DNA from: Desulfobacterales bacterium
GTDB taxonomy: Bacteria; Desulfobacterota; Desulfobacteria; Desulfobacterales; UBA5852
NCBI GenBank assembly: GCA_030066455.1
Contig: JASJBQ010000317.1
Coordinates: 1-5,503 of the forward strand
Direction: 5' to 3'
Length of the DNA stretch: 5,503 nucleotides
Part shown: piece by piece, positions 1-5,042 of the stretch
Layout of the letters: each line of letters starts with the position of its first letter
Numbering within the stretch: position 1 is the stretch's first letter
The notes under the pieces: model-generated
Told to the model about the DNA's origin: nothing
What the model saw: only the letters and a program-made list of their open reading frames with translations
Database searches by the model: none
Translations under genes and position numbers: made by a program

Positions 1-477
1 GTTTCCGACAAACTCGATCGTTTTGATCGCCTGCTGGACAACCCGGCCGGCGCCAACGTCGTCCTGCGGGTCGAAAAATTCCGGCACATCGCCGAGATCA
101 ACATCAGCGGCGACCGGATGACGATCAACGGCAAAGAAGAAACCGAGGATATGTACTCCGCCATCGACATGGTGCTCGATAAACTCGAGAAACAGATCAA
201 GAAAGGCAAAGAGAAAATCCGCGAACGGCGGTCCAAAGCCAAGGCCAAAGGCCAGACCACCAGCGGTGAAACGGCGGCGGAACTGGAATATGACCAGCCC
301 GCACAGGTTAAGGTCAAGAATATCGAATACAAACCGATGGATGTCGACGAAGCGGTCCTGCAAATGGACCTGACCAGTGACAGTTTCCTGGTCTTTACCA
401 ATGCACGCACGGATCAGATCAATGTGCTTTATCGCCGCAACGACGGCGATCTCGGCCTGATTCAGCCGAGCACTTGA
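1..477 (+). CDS. hpf: Ribosome hibernation promoting factor, long form (5'-truncated by window edge)
   Basis: Long-form HPF binds the 30S decoding region in stationary phase and, through its C-terminal domain, pairs ribosomes into inactive 100S dimers in the cytoplasm. The reading frame is open from base 1, so the start lies upstream; 158 codons are present and roughly 20-30 N-terminal residues are missing compared with the usual 180-190. Visible parts are the end of the S30AE/YfiA domain (VEKFRHIAEINISG, then KEETEDMYSAIDMVLDKLEKQ, codons about 25-64), a basic linker rich in Lys and Arg (about 65-95), and the C-terminal dimerisation domain (about 100-158) with YKPMDVDEAVLQMDL, FLVFTNA, INVLYRRNDGDLGLIQP. 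The presence of this last domain separates it from the short E. coli-type HPF. In many proteobacteria hpf follows rpoN, which is therefore expected just outside the window. Family assignment is very secure. Confidence 0.95.
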   Translation, partial: VSDKLDRFDRLLDNPAGANVVLRVEKFRHIAEINISGDRMTINGKEETEDMYSAIDMVLDKLEKQIKKGKEKIRERRSKAKAKGQTTSGETAAELEYDQPAQVKVKNIEYKPMDVDEAVLQMDLTSDSFLVFTNARTDQINVLYRRNDGDLGLIQPST

Positions 478-490
478 ATCATAGCCCCTT

Positions 491-529
491 CACGGTGCGG
501 CGTGACCCCTTGTCGGGGTTTACACCGTG
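491..529 (+). other. Nested inverted repeat in the hpf-ptsN spacer
   Basis: CACGGTG (491-497) is exactly complementary to CACCGTG (523-529), and inside it ACCCC (505-509) pairs with GGGGT (515-519) around the five-base loop TTGTC. Together they would fold into a two-tier hairpin 14 bases after the hpf stop codon. There is no T-run after it, so it is not a standard Rho-independent terminator. It could instead stabilise the 3' end of hpf mRNA, be a processing site, or lower read-through into ptsN. The pairing is seen directly; the role is inference. Confidence 0.5.
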
Positions 530-569
530 CCGCAGCGATAAGGCCACACCCGTTTCGGATAGCGCGACC

Positions 570-1028
570 ATGAAAATCCTTGATGCCCTTAAGCCCGACG
601 CTATCATTCCCGACCTGAAATCCCAGGATAAACTGGGCATTCTTGAAGAGCTGGCCACGCCGGTGGCCCTCAGCGCCAATCTGGCCGTCGAGGACATCGT
701 ACGCGTCCTGCGCGACAGGGAGCGGCTGGGCAGCACCGGCATCGGGGGGGGGATCGGCATACCGCACGGCAAACTGCGCGACCTCGAAAACCTGCTGCTC
801 GGATTTGGGATTAGCCGGCAGGGGGTTGACTTCGAGTCCATCGACAACCGTCCGACGCATATCTTCTTTCTGCTGATCACACCAGAGAATTCCACCGGGC
901 TGCACCTCAAGGTGCTGGCCCGAATTTCCCGCATCCTGAAAAACGAGCCGTTCAAAGAGCGGCTGCTTGAAGCTTCCGACGCCGAAGCGCTCTACGCCAT
1001 TCTGGCCGAGGAAGACGAAGACTTCTAA
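570..1028 (+). CDS. ptsN: PTS IIA-like nitrogen-regulatory protein PtsN (EIIA-Ntr)
   Basis: Cytoplasmic EIIA domain of the fructose/mannitol type, the last acceptor of the regulatory nitrogen PTS chain (EI-Ntr to NPr to EIIA-Ntr); known family members regulate potassium uptake, nitrogen and carbon metabolism rather than transport sugar. The product is 152 residues against about 150-165 for the family. The motif GSTGIGGGIGIPHGKL (residues 54-69) carries the phosphoryl-accepting histidine, H66; later conserved parts are THIFFLLITPENSTGLHLKVLARISRIL. The ATG at 570 is chosen because MKILDALKPDAIIPDLK is the usual PtsN N-terminus; an in-frame TTG at 474 overlapping the hpf stop would add 32 residues that look like spacer and hairpin translation. 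The ribosome binding site is weak (GGAT, 557-560). A run of nine G at 744-752 encodes G59-G61, just before the active site. Confidence 0.93.
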   Translation: MKILDALKPDAIIPDLKSQDKLGILEELATPVALSANLAVEDIVRVLRDRERLGSTGIGGGIGIPHGKLRDLENLLLGFGISRQGVDFESIDNRPTHIFFLLITPENSTGLHLKVLARISRILKNEPFKERLLEASDAEALYAILAEEDEDF

Positions 1029-1037
1029 CACCACAAA

Positions 1038-1050
1038 CCGCTGCAAGCGG
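1038..1050 (+). other. Small hairpin directly after ptsN
   Basis: CCGCT (1038-1042) pairs perfectly with AGCGG (1046-1050) around the loop GCA, ten bases after the ptsN stop. No T-run follows (CGCGGTCCC), so a terminator is unlikely. It may be a 3'-end stabilising or processing element. The stem is short and chance occurrence in GC-rich DNA cannot be excluded. Confidence 0.3.
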
Positions 1051-1079
1051 CGCGGTCCCTAAATCACCGTCGCCGCACT

Positions 1080-1097
1080 CGGGAAGCAGCCTTCCCG
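1080..1097 (+). other. Perfect 7-bp stem-loop in the ptsN-rapZ spacer
   Basis: CGGGAAG (1080-1086) and CTTCCCG (1091-1097) form an uninterrupted 7-bp stem with the tetraloop CAGC, ending 39 bases before the rapZ start. No T-tract follows, which argues against a Rho-independent terminator. Because RapZ is an RNA-binding protein that recognises stem-loops in E. coli, a structured leader on its own message is worth noting, but autoregulation is only speculation here. Confidence 0.45.
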
Positions 1098-1136
1098 CGG
1101 GAACCCAGAACCGCAGTCGACCGTCTTCACGGGCTC

Positions 1137-2045
1137 ATGATATCAAGCAAGATCGTCATCGTCACGGGGTTGTCCGGATCGGGCAAGAGCACGGCCATCG
1201 ATGTCATGGAAGATGCCGGCTACTACTGCGTGGACAACATGCCGGTGGCCCTCCTGCCCAAATTTCTGGAGATGCCCATCGAGCGCAGCCGCGAGATCAG
1301 CGGGCTGGCGTTCGGGATGGATGCCCGGGAGAAAAACTTCATCGACCAGCACCCGACCGTTTTCCAAGCCCTTCGCCGCGCGGGCTACCGGTTGGAAATA
1401 CTTTTTCTGGAGGCCAGCAACCAGGCCCTTCTGAGCCGCTACAGCCAGACGCGCCGCCACCACCCGATGGGACGCGGTGCCAACCTGGAGGCGGTCATCC
1501 AGGATGAGCGCGATCAACTGGCCCCCCTGCGCGCCAAGGCCGACCAGATTATCGACAGCACGCGCTTTAGCGTCCATCAACTCAAGGCGGCCATCCGCGA
1601 ATGGATCCAGAGCGACGACCTGCCACGGATGCAGATCCATGTCGTGTCCTTCGGGTTCAAATACGGACAGCCGCCGGCCGCCGACCTGCTCGTCGATGTG
1701 CGCTTTCTGCCCAATCCCTATTTCCAGCCGGAGCTCAAGGCGCTCGACGGCGAATCCTCCCGTGTGCGCCATTTCGTGCTGAGCGATCCACACAGCACGG
1801 TCTTTATTAAAAAATACCAAGATCTTCTGGATTTTCTGCTACCGCTCTACGAGAAAGAGGGCAAATCCTACCTGACGATTGCCGTCGGATGTACAGGCGG
1901 GCACCATCGCTCGGTGGCCGTGGCGCGCTGTCTGTTCGAGTACATCCGCGACCAGGGCTTGGATGTGGAGATCACCCACCGCGATATCGGACGCCAACCG
2001 CGTCGAACCCTGCCATCGCCCCCGCGATTGGAACCTTCCAGCTGA
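1137..2045 (+). CDS. rapZ: RapZ family RNA-binding adaptor / P-loop nucleotide-binding protein
   Basis: RapZ (formerly YhbJ/YvcJ) is a cytoplasmic two-domain protein. In E. coli it binds the sRNA GlmZ and presents it to RNase E, thereby tuning glucosamine-6-phosphate synthesis; homologues elsewhere are known as nucleotide-binding proteins. Visible: Walker A GLSGSGKST (residues 11-19), the family motif DNMP (33-36), RYSQTRRHHPM (101-111), SFGFKYGQPPAADLLVDVRFLPNPYF (171-196) at the start of the C-terminal domain, and GCTGGHHRSVAVA (251-263) followed by HRDI (281-284). The ATG at 1137 fits the family N-terminus although no good Shine-Dalgarno is seen. At 302 residues it is longer than E. coli RapZ (284); the excess is a Pro/Arg/Ser-rich tail after HRDI. 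Its place after ptsN matches the rpoN-region cluster. Whether a GlmZ-like RNA exists in this organism is unknown from the window. Confidence 0.95.
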   Translation: MISSKIVIVTGLSGSGKSTAIDVMEDAGYYCVDNMPVALLPKFLEMPIERSREISGLAFGMDAREKNFIDQHPTVFQALRRAGYRLEILFLEASNQALLSRYSQTRRHHPMGRGANLEAVIQDERDQLAPLRAKADQIIDSTRFSVHQLKAAIREWIQSDDLPRMQIHVVSFGFKYGQPPAADLLVDVRFLPNPYFQPELKALDGESSRVRHFVLSDPHSTVFIKKYQDLLDFLLPLYEKEGKSYLTIAVGCTGGHHRSVAVARCLFEYIRDQGLDVEITHRDIGRQPRRTLPSPPRLEPSS

Positions 2046-2146
2046 TCGTCCCCAGGAGTCGCCTGAGGCGGCAAATCTCACATGATGCGCTTGCCCCCGC
2101 AAAACAGGTCGGTCTGGCCGATGGCTAAAAAACAGGAGCGCCTGTG

Positions 2147-2175
2147 TTGTCAGACTGAAATTTCAGTCTTATCAT
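2147..2175 (+). promoter_or_regulatory. Candidate sigma-70-type promoter for the EIIA-rimI-gap-tpiA-secG-tRNA unit
   Basis: TTGTCA (2147-2152) matches the -35 consensus at 5 of 6 positions and TATCAT (2170-2175) matches the -10 at 5 of 6, with the ideal 17-base spacing. It lies in the most AT-rich stretch of the window, 100 bases after rapZ and ahead of a tightly packed gene run, which is where a new promoter is expected. Transcription would start near 2182, leaving a leader of roughly 150 bases. A TATAAT at 2188-2193 is an alternative -10 but has no -35 at a suitable distance. Inferred from sequence only. Confidence 0.5.
2152..2169. promoter_or_regulatory. Perfect 18-bp palindrome, candidate operator
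   Basis: AGACTGAAATTTCAGTCT is identical to its reverse complement over all 18 bases. It fills the spacer of the candidate promoter, from the last base of the -35 to the base before the -10, the classic position for a dimeric repressor to block RNA polymerase. As RNA it would form a 7-bp stem with an AATT loop followed by TATCATTTT, so a weak Rho-independent terminator of rapZ is the competing reading; the stem has only three G-C pairs and the T-run is broken, which makes that less likely. I do not recognise the site as belonging to a named regulator. Confidence 0.55.
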
Positions 2176-2329
2176 TTTAAGCTATTATATAATTATATTT
2201 TCGGCCCACGAAGCACTTCCGCCGGTAAGTATCACGGCCCGCAATCATACGAGCCATTTTCAGCGTCAGCTTCACGGTATCGCATCCCTGCCGGGGTGTT
2301 GACAGCAGGAAAACAGACAAAGAGGACAT
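2176..2329 (+). other. Leader / untranslated spacer before the EIIA-Man gene
   Basis: After an AT-rich patch (2176-2201) the composition returns to mixed GC without a plausible gene. A small GC hairpin is possible at 2284-2297 (ATCCC / GGGGT with one G-U pair), just ahead of the ribosome binding site AGAGG (2321-2325), which lies four bases before the ATG at 2330. I see no match to a riboswitch or other RNA family that I could name. The preceding part of the gap (2046-2146) holds another 5-bp stem, ACAGG/CCTGT at 2132-2145, and nothing else supportable. Confidence 0.35.
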
Positions 2330-2746
2330 ATGATCGGAATCGTCATCGTCACCCACAGCCAACTGGGTGAGGCCTTAATCGAAGCCGCGGCCTTCATTCT
2401 GGGGCGTGAACCCGAAGCCACCGTGGCCGTGTCCGTGGATCTCAAAGAAAATGCCGAAAAACTGCGCCGCCAGATCGAAAAAGCCATCAAAAAGGTGCGG
2501 CAGGAAAAAGGCGTGCTCGTTCTCACCGACATGTTTGGCGGCACCCCGTCCAACCTGAGCTACTCGTTTTTGGATGAGGGCAAGGTCGAAGTCATCTCGG
2601 GCGTCAACCTTCCGATCCTGATCAAAGCCGACAGCGCACGCAAGGAGAAAGAACTCAGCGCCCTGGCGGTTGCCCTGGAGGCTTTCGGTAAAAGAAGCAT
2701 TTCGCTGGCCAGCGGAATACTGAAGGGCAACAAGCGGAGCCAGTAG
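2330..2746 (+). CDS. PTS mannose-family EIIA domain protein (stand-alone EIIA-Man)
   Basis: A 138-residue single-domain cytoplasmic EIIA of the mannose/sorbose family. The phosphoryl-accepting histidine is H9 in MIGIVIVTHSQLGEAL, the position equivalent to H10 of E. coli ManX, and the second conserved motif VLTDMFGGTPSNLS (64-77) contains D67; ISGVNLPILIKA (89-100) is also typical. No EIIB, EIIC or EIID gene adjoins it, so sugar transport is unlikely to be its direct job. Stand-alone EIIA-Man proteins next to rapZ are a recurring arrangement in Desulfobacterota, usually interpreted as part of a regulatory PTS, and phosphorylation by HPr is expected. Its start is supported by AGAGG at 2321-2325. 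It is the first gene after the candidate palindrome-bearing promoter and overlaps rimI by one base. Domain assignment is secure; the physiological role is inferred. Confidence 0.92.
   Translation: MIGIVIVTHSQLGEALIEAAAFILGREPEATVAVSVDLKENAEKLRRQIEKAIKKVRQEKGVLVLTDMFGGTPSNLSYSFLDEGKVEVISGVNLPILIKADSARKEKELSALAVALEAFGKRSISLASGILKGNKRSQ
2735..2739 (+). promoter_or_regulatory. Ribosome binding site supporting the GTG start of rimI
   Basis: CGGAG lies inside the 3' end of the EIIA gene, six bases before GTG at 2746. It favours the GTG over the adjacent in-frame TTG (2749), where spacing would be nine bases. The stop and start share a base (TAGTG), an arrangement typical of translational coupling. 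Confidence 0.55.
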
Positions 2747-3207
2747 TGTTGGACCATGGACTTTTCCTGCCGCTTTGCCCGGAAGACCTGACGGCCGTGG
2801 TCGGGATCGAGACCCGGTCCTTCGAGCAACCGTGGCAACGCCAGACGATTGCGGGGGAAGTGGCGAGCCCTGAGGCCCGGGCCTACGTCATGCGATTCCA
2901 GGATCAGGCGTTTCGATCCACCGTGGCCGCCTATATCTTTCTTCGCATCCTGTTGGACGAAGTGCACATCATGAAGGTCGCCGTCGCTCCCGAATGCCGC
3001 CGTGCCGGCCTGGCCCACCGCCTGACGGCCAAGGCGCTGAGCGAAGCCCGCCGCGAGGGCTGTCGTCGCGCCATCCTCGAAGTGCGGGTCTCCAATACCG
3101 CCGCCATCCGGCTCTATGACCGATTGGGGTTCGAGACGATTGGCACGCGCAAACGCTATTACGGACCGAGCGGCGAGGACGCCCTGGTCCTGGCAAAGAA
3201 CCTCTAA
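2746..3207 (+). CDS. rimI: Ribosomal protein S18 alanine N-acetyltransferase RimI
   Basis: GNAT-fold enzyme that transfers acetyl from acetyl-CoA to the N-terminal alanine of ribosomal protein S18. The product has 153 residues, in the usual range. SFEQPW (25-30) matches the RimI signature near the N-terminus; V78-A90 with RRAGLA (85-90) is the acetyl-CoA pyrophosphate-binding Q/R-x-x-G-x-G/A loop; LEVRVSNTAAIRLYDRLGF (111-129) and IGTRKRYY (132-139) are strongly RimI-like. E112 and Y124 correspond, with the same 12-residue spacing, to the catalytic E103 and Y115 described for Salmonella RimI. The gene starts with GTG overlapping the stop of the EIIA gene and its TAA lies inside the strong ribosome binding site of gap, so it is clearly embedded in the operon. 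GNAT subfamilies are hard to separate, and acetylation of other substrates cannot be excluded. Confidence 0.9.
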   Translation: MLDHGLFLPLCPEDLTAVVGIETRSFEQPWQRQTIAGEVASPEARAYVMRFQDQAFRSTVAAYIFLRILLDEVHIMKVAVAPECRRAGLAHRLTAKALSEARREGCRRAILEVRVSNTAAIRLYDRLGFETIGTRKRYYGPSGEDALVLAKNL

Positions 3208-3212
3208 GGAGG
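3206..3212 (+). promoter_or_regulatory. Strong Shine-Dalgarno of gap
   Basis: AAGGAGG, a near-ideal anti-16S match, lies four bases before the gap ATG and begins within the rimI TAA stop. It is the best ribosome binding site in the window, in keeping with the high expression expected for glyceraldehyde-3-phosphate dehydrogenase compared with its weakly initiated neighbours. Confidence 0.8.
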
Positions 3213-3216
3213 CATT

Positions 3217-4221
3217 ATGAGTATAAAAATCGCAATCAACGGTTTCGGCCGCATCGGCCGCATGGTCTTCCGGGCCGCTCTGGGGCATCCCGATATCGAA
3301 GTGGTCGCCATCAACGATCTGACGGACGCGGCCACCATGGCGCACCTACTGGCCTACGATTCGGTGCATGGCCGGCTGGATGCGGAGGTCGAAGCGGCCG
3401 AAGAAGGCCTGCGGGTCGATGGCACGATTATCCCCCTGACGGCCATCAAGAGCCCGGAGCAACTTCCCTGGGAAGAACACGGGGTCGATATCGCCATGGA
3501 ATGCACGGGGTTGTTTCGTGACCGCGAGAACGCCACCAAACATCTCGGTGCGGGCGCGCGCAAGGTCATCATCTCGGCCCCGGCCGGCGATCCGGACGCC
3601 ACCATCGTCATGGGCGTCAACTCCAGCCAGTACGATCCGCGCCAACACCACATCGTCTCCAACGCGTCCTGCACCACCAACTGTCTGGCGCCAGTGGCCA
3701 AGGTGCTGCTGGAAAACTTCGGTATCCGCAGCGGTTTGATGACCACGATCCATGCCTATACCGGCGACCAGCGTCTGCTCGACTTCCCGCACAAAGACCT
3801 GCGGCGGGCGCGCGCAGCCGCCCTTTCGATGATACCGACCACCACCGGTGCCGCCCGGGCGGTGGCCCTCGTCATCCCCGAGTTGGCCGGCAAGTTGAAC
3901 GGCTTGGCCGTGAGGGTGCCGACGCCCAACGTGTCGATCGTCGACATCGTTGTCACCATCGAGAAATCCGGTGTTACGGAAACGGACGTCAACGAAGCGC
4001 TGAAGACCGCATCGGAATCCACGCTCAAGGGCGTCCTGGGCTACAGCGAAGTCCCGCTGGTATCCACGGATTACAACGGCTGTCCCCTGTCTTCGACCGT
4101 CGACGCCCCGACCACCTACGTGATCGACAACATGGTGAAGGTCATGTCCTGGTATGACAATGAAACCGGCTATTCCCACCGCATGGTGGACCTGGCCGCC
4201 ATGATCGGTACCCAGCTCTAG
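3217..4221 (+). CDS. gap: Type I glyceraldehyde-3-phosphate dehydrogenase
   Basis: Converts glyceraldehyde 3-phosphate, NAD+ and phosphate to 1,3-bisphosphoglycerate and NADH in glycolysis, and the reverse in gluconeogenesis; a cytoplasmic homotetramer in known family members. At 334 residues it is full length. The Rossmann motif INGFGRIGR (7-15) and D34 at the end of the second strand, SNASCTTNCLAPVAKVL with nucleophile C152, H179 in TTIHAYTGDQ, and SWYDNETGYSHRMVDL near the C-terminus are all intact. F190-P191 in DFPHKDLRRARAA corresponds to the Leu187-Pro188 pair of NAD-specific Bacillus-type GapA; NADP-using GapB/Gap2 enzymes typically carry Ser there, so NAD preference is inferred. The start is fixed by AAGGAGG four bases upstream. 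tpiA follows after 42 bases; pgk, which often lies between these two, is absent here. Confidence 0.98.
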   Translation: MSIKIAINGFGRIGRMVFRAALGHPDIEVVAINDLTDAATMAHLLAYDSVHGRLDAEVEAAEEGLRVDGTIIPLTAIKSPEQLPWEEHGVDIAMECTGLFRDRENATKHLGAGARKVIISAPAGDPDATIVMGVNSSQYDPRQHHIVSNASCTTNCLAPVAKVLLENFGIRSGLMTTIHAYTGDQRLLDFPHKDLRRARAAALSMIPTTTGAARAVALVIPELAGKLNGLAVRVPTPNVSIVDIVVTIEKSGVTETDVNEALKTASESTLKGVLGYSEVPLVSTDYNGCPLSSTVDAPTTYVIDNMVKVMSWYDNETGYSHRMVDLAAMIGTQL

Positions 4222-4263
4222 CCCTCGGTTGCGATTCCGTCTCGAAAGGAGAAGACCCCTGCC

Positions 4264-5025
4264 ATGACCACAAGGACACCGCTCATTGCCGGCAACTGGA
4301 AGATGTACAAAACCGGCCCCGAAGCCGTCGCGGCCGCGCAATCGTTGCGGGATCTGACGGCCGGGGTGGTGGATGTGGATGTGATGATCGCCCCGGCGTT
4401 CACGGCCCTGGCCGCCACGGCCGGAGCGCTGGAGGGCTCGATGATCGCCGTCGGGGCCCAGAACCTCCACTGGGAATCCGAGGGCGCCTATACCGGCGAA
4501 ATCAGCCCCGGTATGATCCGGACGGCAGGGTGCCGTTATGTGATCATCGGTCACTCGGAGCGGCGCCAGCTCTTCGGCGAGACCGATCAGACGGTCAATC
4601 GCAAGGTTAAGGCCGCCCTTTCGGCAGGGCTGATTCCCATTCTATGCATCGGCGAAACCGAAGCAGAGCGCGAAGCGGAACAAACCTTCTCAGTACTTGA
4701 CAAACAGGTCCGATTAGGTTTAGAAGGTGTGTCTTTGCAAACGCCCGGCGATATCGTGATCGCCTATGAGCCCGTGTGGGCCATCGGCACCGGCAAAACC
4801 GCGACCCGGGAGCAGGCGCAGGAAGCCCATGCCTTCATCCGTGAGTTGCTTGGCAAACTCTATGGCGAAGGGATGGCCGAGGTCACACGGATTCTCTATG
4901 GCGGCAGTGTCAAACCCGACAACATCGCCGCATTGATCCACATGGCCGACATCGACGGCGCCCTCGTGGGGGGCGCCAGCCTGGAACCGGAAACCTTCGC
5001 CCGGATCGTGAGACTGGGCGAGTAG
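4264..5025 (+). CDS. tpiA: Triosephosphate isomerase
   Basis: Interconverts dihydroxyacetone phosphate and glyceraldehyde 3-phosphate, feeding the substrate of the upstream gap product; a cytoplasmic TIM barrel, dimeric in most bacteria. The 253-residue length is normal. The active site is complete: N11 and K13 in AGNWKMY, electrophile H97 in IIGHSERR, base E169 in AYEPVWAIGTGKTAT (which continues into the mobile loop 6), and the phosphate-binding YGGSVKPDN near the C-terminus, followed by DGALVGGASL. ATG 4264 gives the canonical N-terminus; AAAGGAG ends at 4251, 12 bases away, slightly longer than ideal. A stretch at about 4681-4740 uses several codons avoided elsewhere in the gene (TCA, GTA, CGA, two TTA) and includes a perfect TTGACA. 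secG follows after 17 bases. Confidence 0.98.
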   Translation: MTTRTPLIAGNWKMYKTGPEAVAAAQSLRDLTAGVVDVDVMIAPAFTALAATAGALEGSMIAVGAQNLHWESEGAYTGEISPGMIRTAGCRYVIIGHSERRQLFGETDQTVNRKVKAALSAGLIPILCIGETEAEREAEQTFSVLDKQVRLGLEGVSLQTPGDIVIAYEPVWAIGTGKTATREQAQEAHAFIRELLGKLYGEGMAEVTRILYGGSVKPDNIAALIHMADIDGALVGGASLEPETFARIVRLGE

Positions 5026-5042
5026 AAGCGAACCAAAATATT

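Noticed and set aside
474..569. TTG at 474 as the start of ptsN, overlapping the hpf stop
   Set aside because: The added 32 residues translate the spacer hairpin and precede a complete, typical PtsN N-terminus beginning at ATG 570.
462..1046. Minus-strand open frames opposite ptsN and its flanking spacers
   Set aside because: The plus strand encodes a complete PtsN with active-site histidine; the antisense frames show no domain.
2082..2180. 32-codon plus-strand frame after rapZ, starting MMRLPPQNRSVWPMAKK
   Set aside because: It lacks a convincing ribosome binding site, runs through the candidate promoter and palindrome, and resembles nothing recognisable.
2188..2193. Perfect TATAAT in the AT-rich spacer
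   Set aside because: No -35-like hexamer or extended -10 TG lies at a usable distance (AGTCTT at 17 bases), so TATCAT at 2170 with TTGTCA is the better pair; kept only as an alternative.
2299..2304. Perfect TTGACA close to the EIIA-Man start
   Set aside because: At 16-18 bases downstream there is only GAGGACAT and similar, not a -10, and transcription would start inside the coding sequence.
2177..2362. 61-codon minus-strand frame in the spacer before the EIIA-Man gene
   Set aside because: Its start lies inside the EIIA coding sequence on the other strand, no ribosome binding site is apparent, and the product has no recognisable feature.
3136..3152. TGGCAC in rimI as a sigma-54 (-24) element, given the likely rpoN neighbour
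   Set aside because: No TTGC box follows at the required distance, and it lies inside a coding sequence.
2560..3345. 261-codon minus-strand open frame opposite the EIIA-Man and rimI genes
   Set aside because: It crosses three real plus-strand genes and their overlaps and has no recognisable motif; treated as a shadow.
3346..4554. 402-codon open frame on the minus strand across gap and tpiA
   Set aside because: It is antisense to two unmistakable enzymes. Its translation is Gly/His/Arg/Asp-rich low-complexity sequence, the usual shadow in GC-rich DNA, and it resembles no family I recognise.
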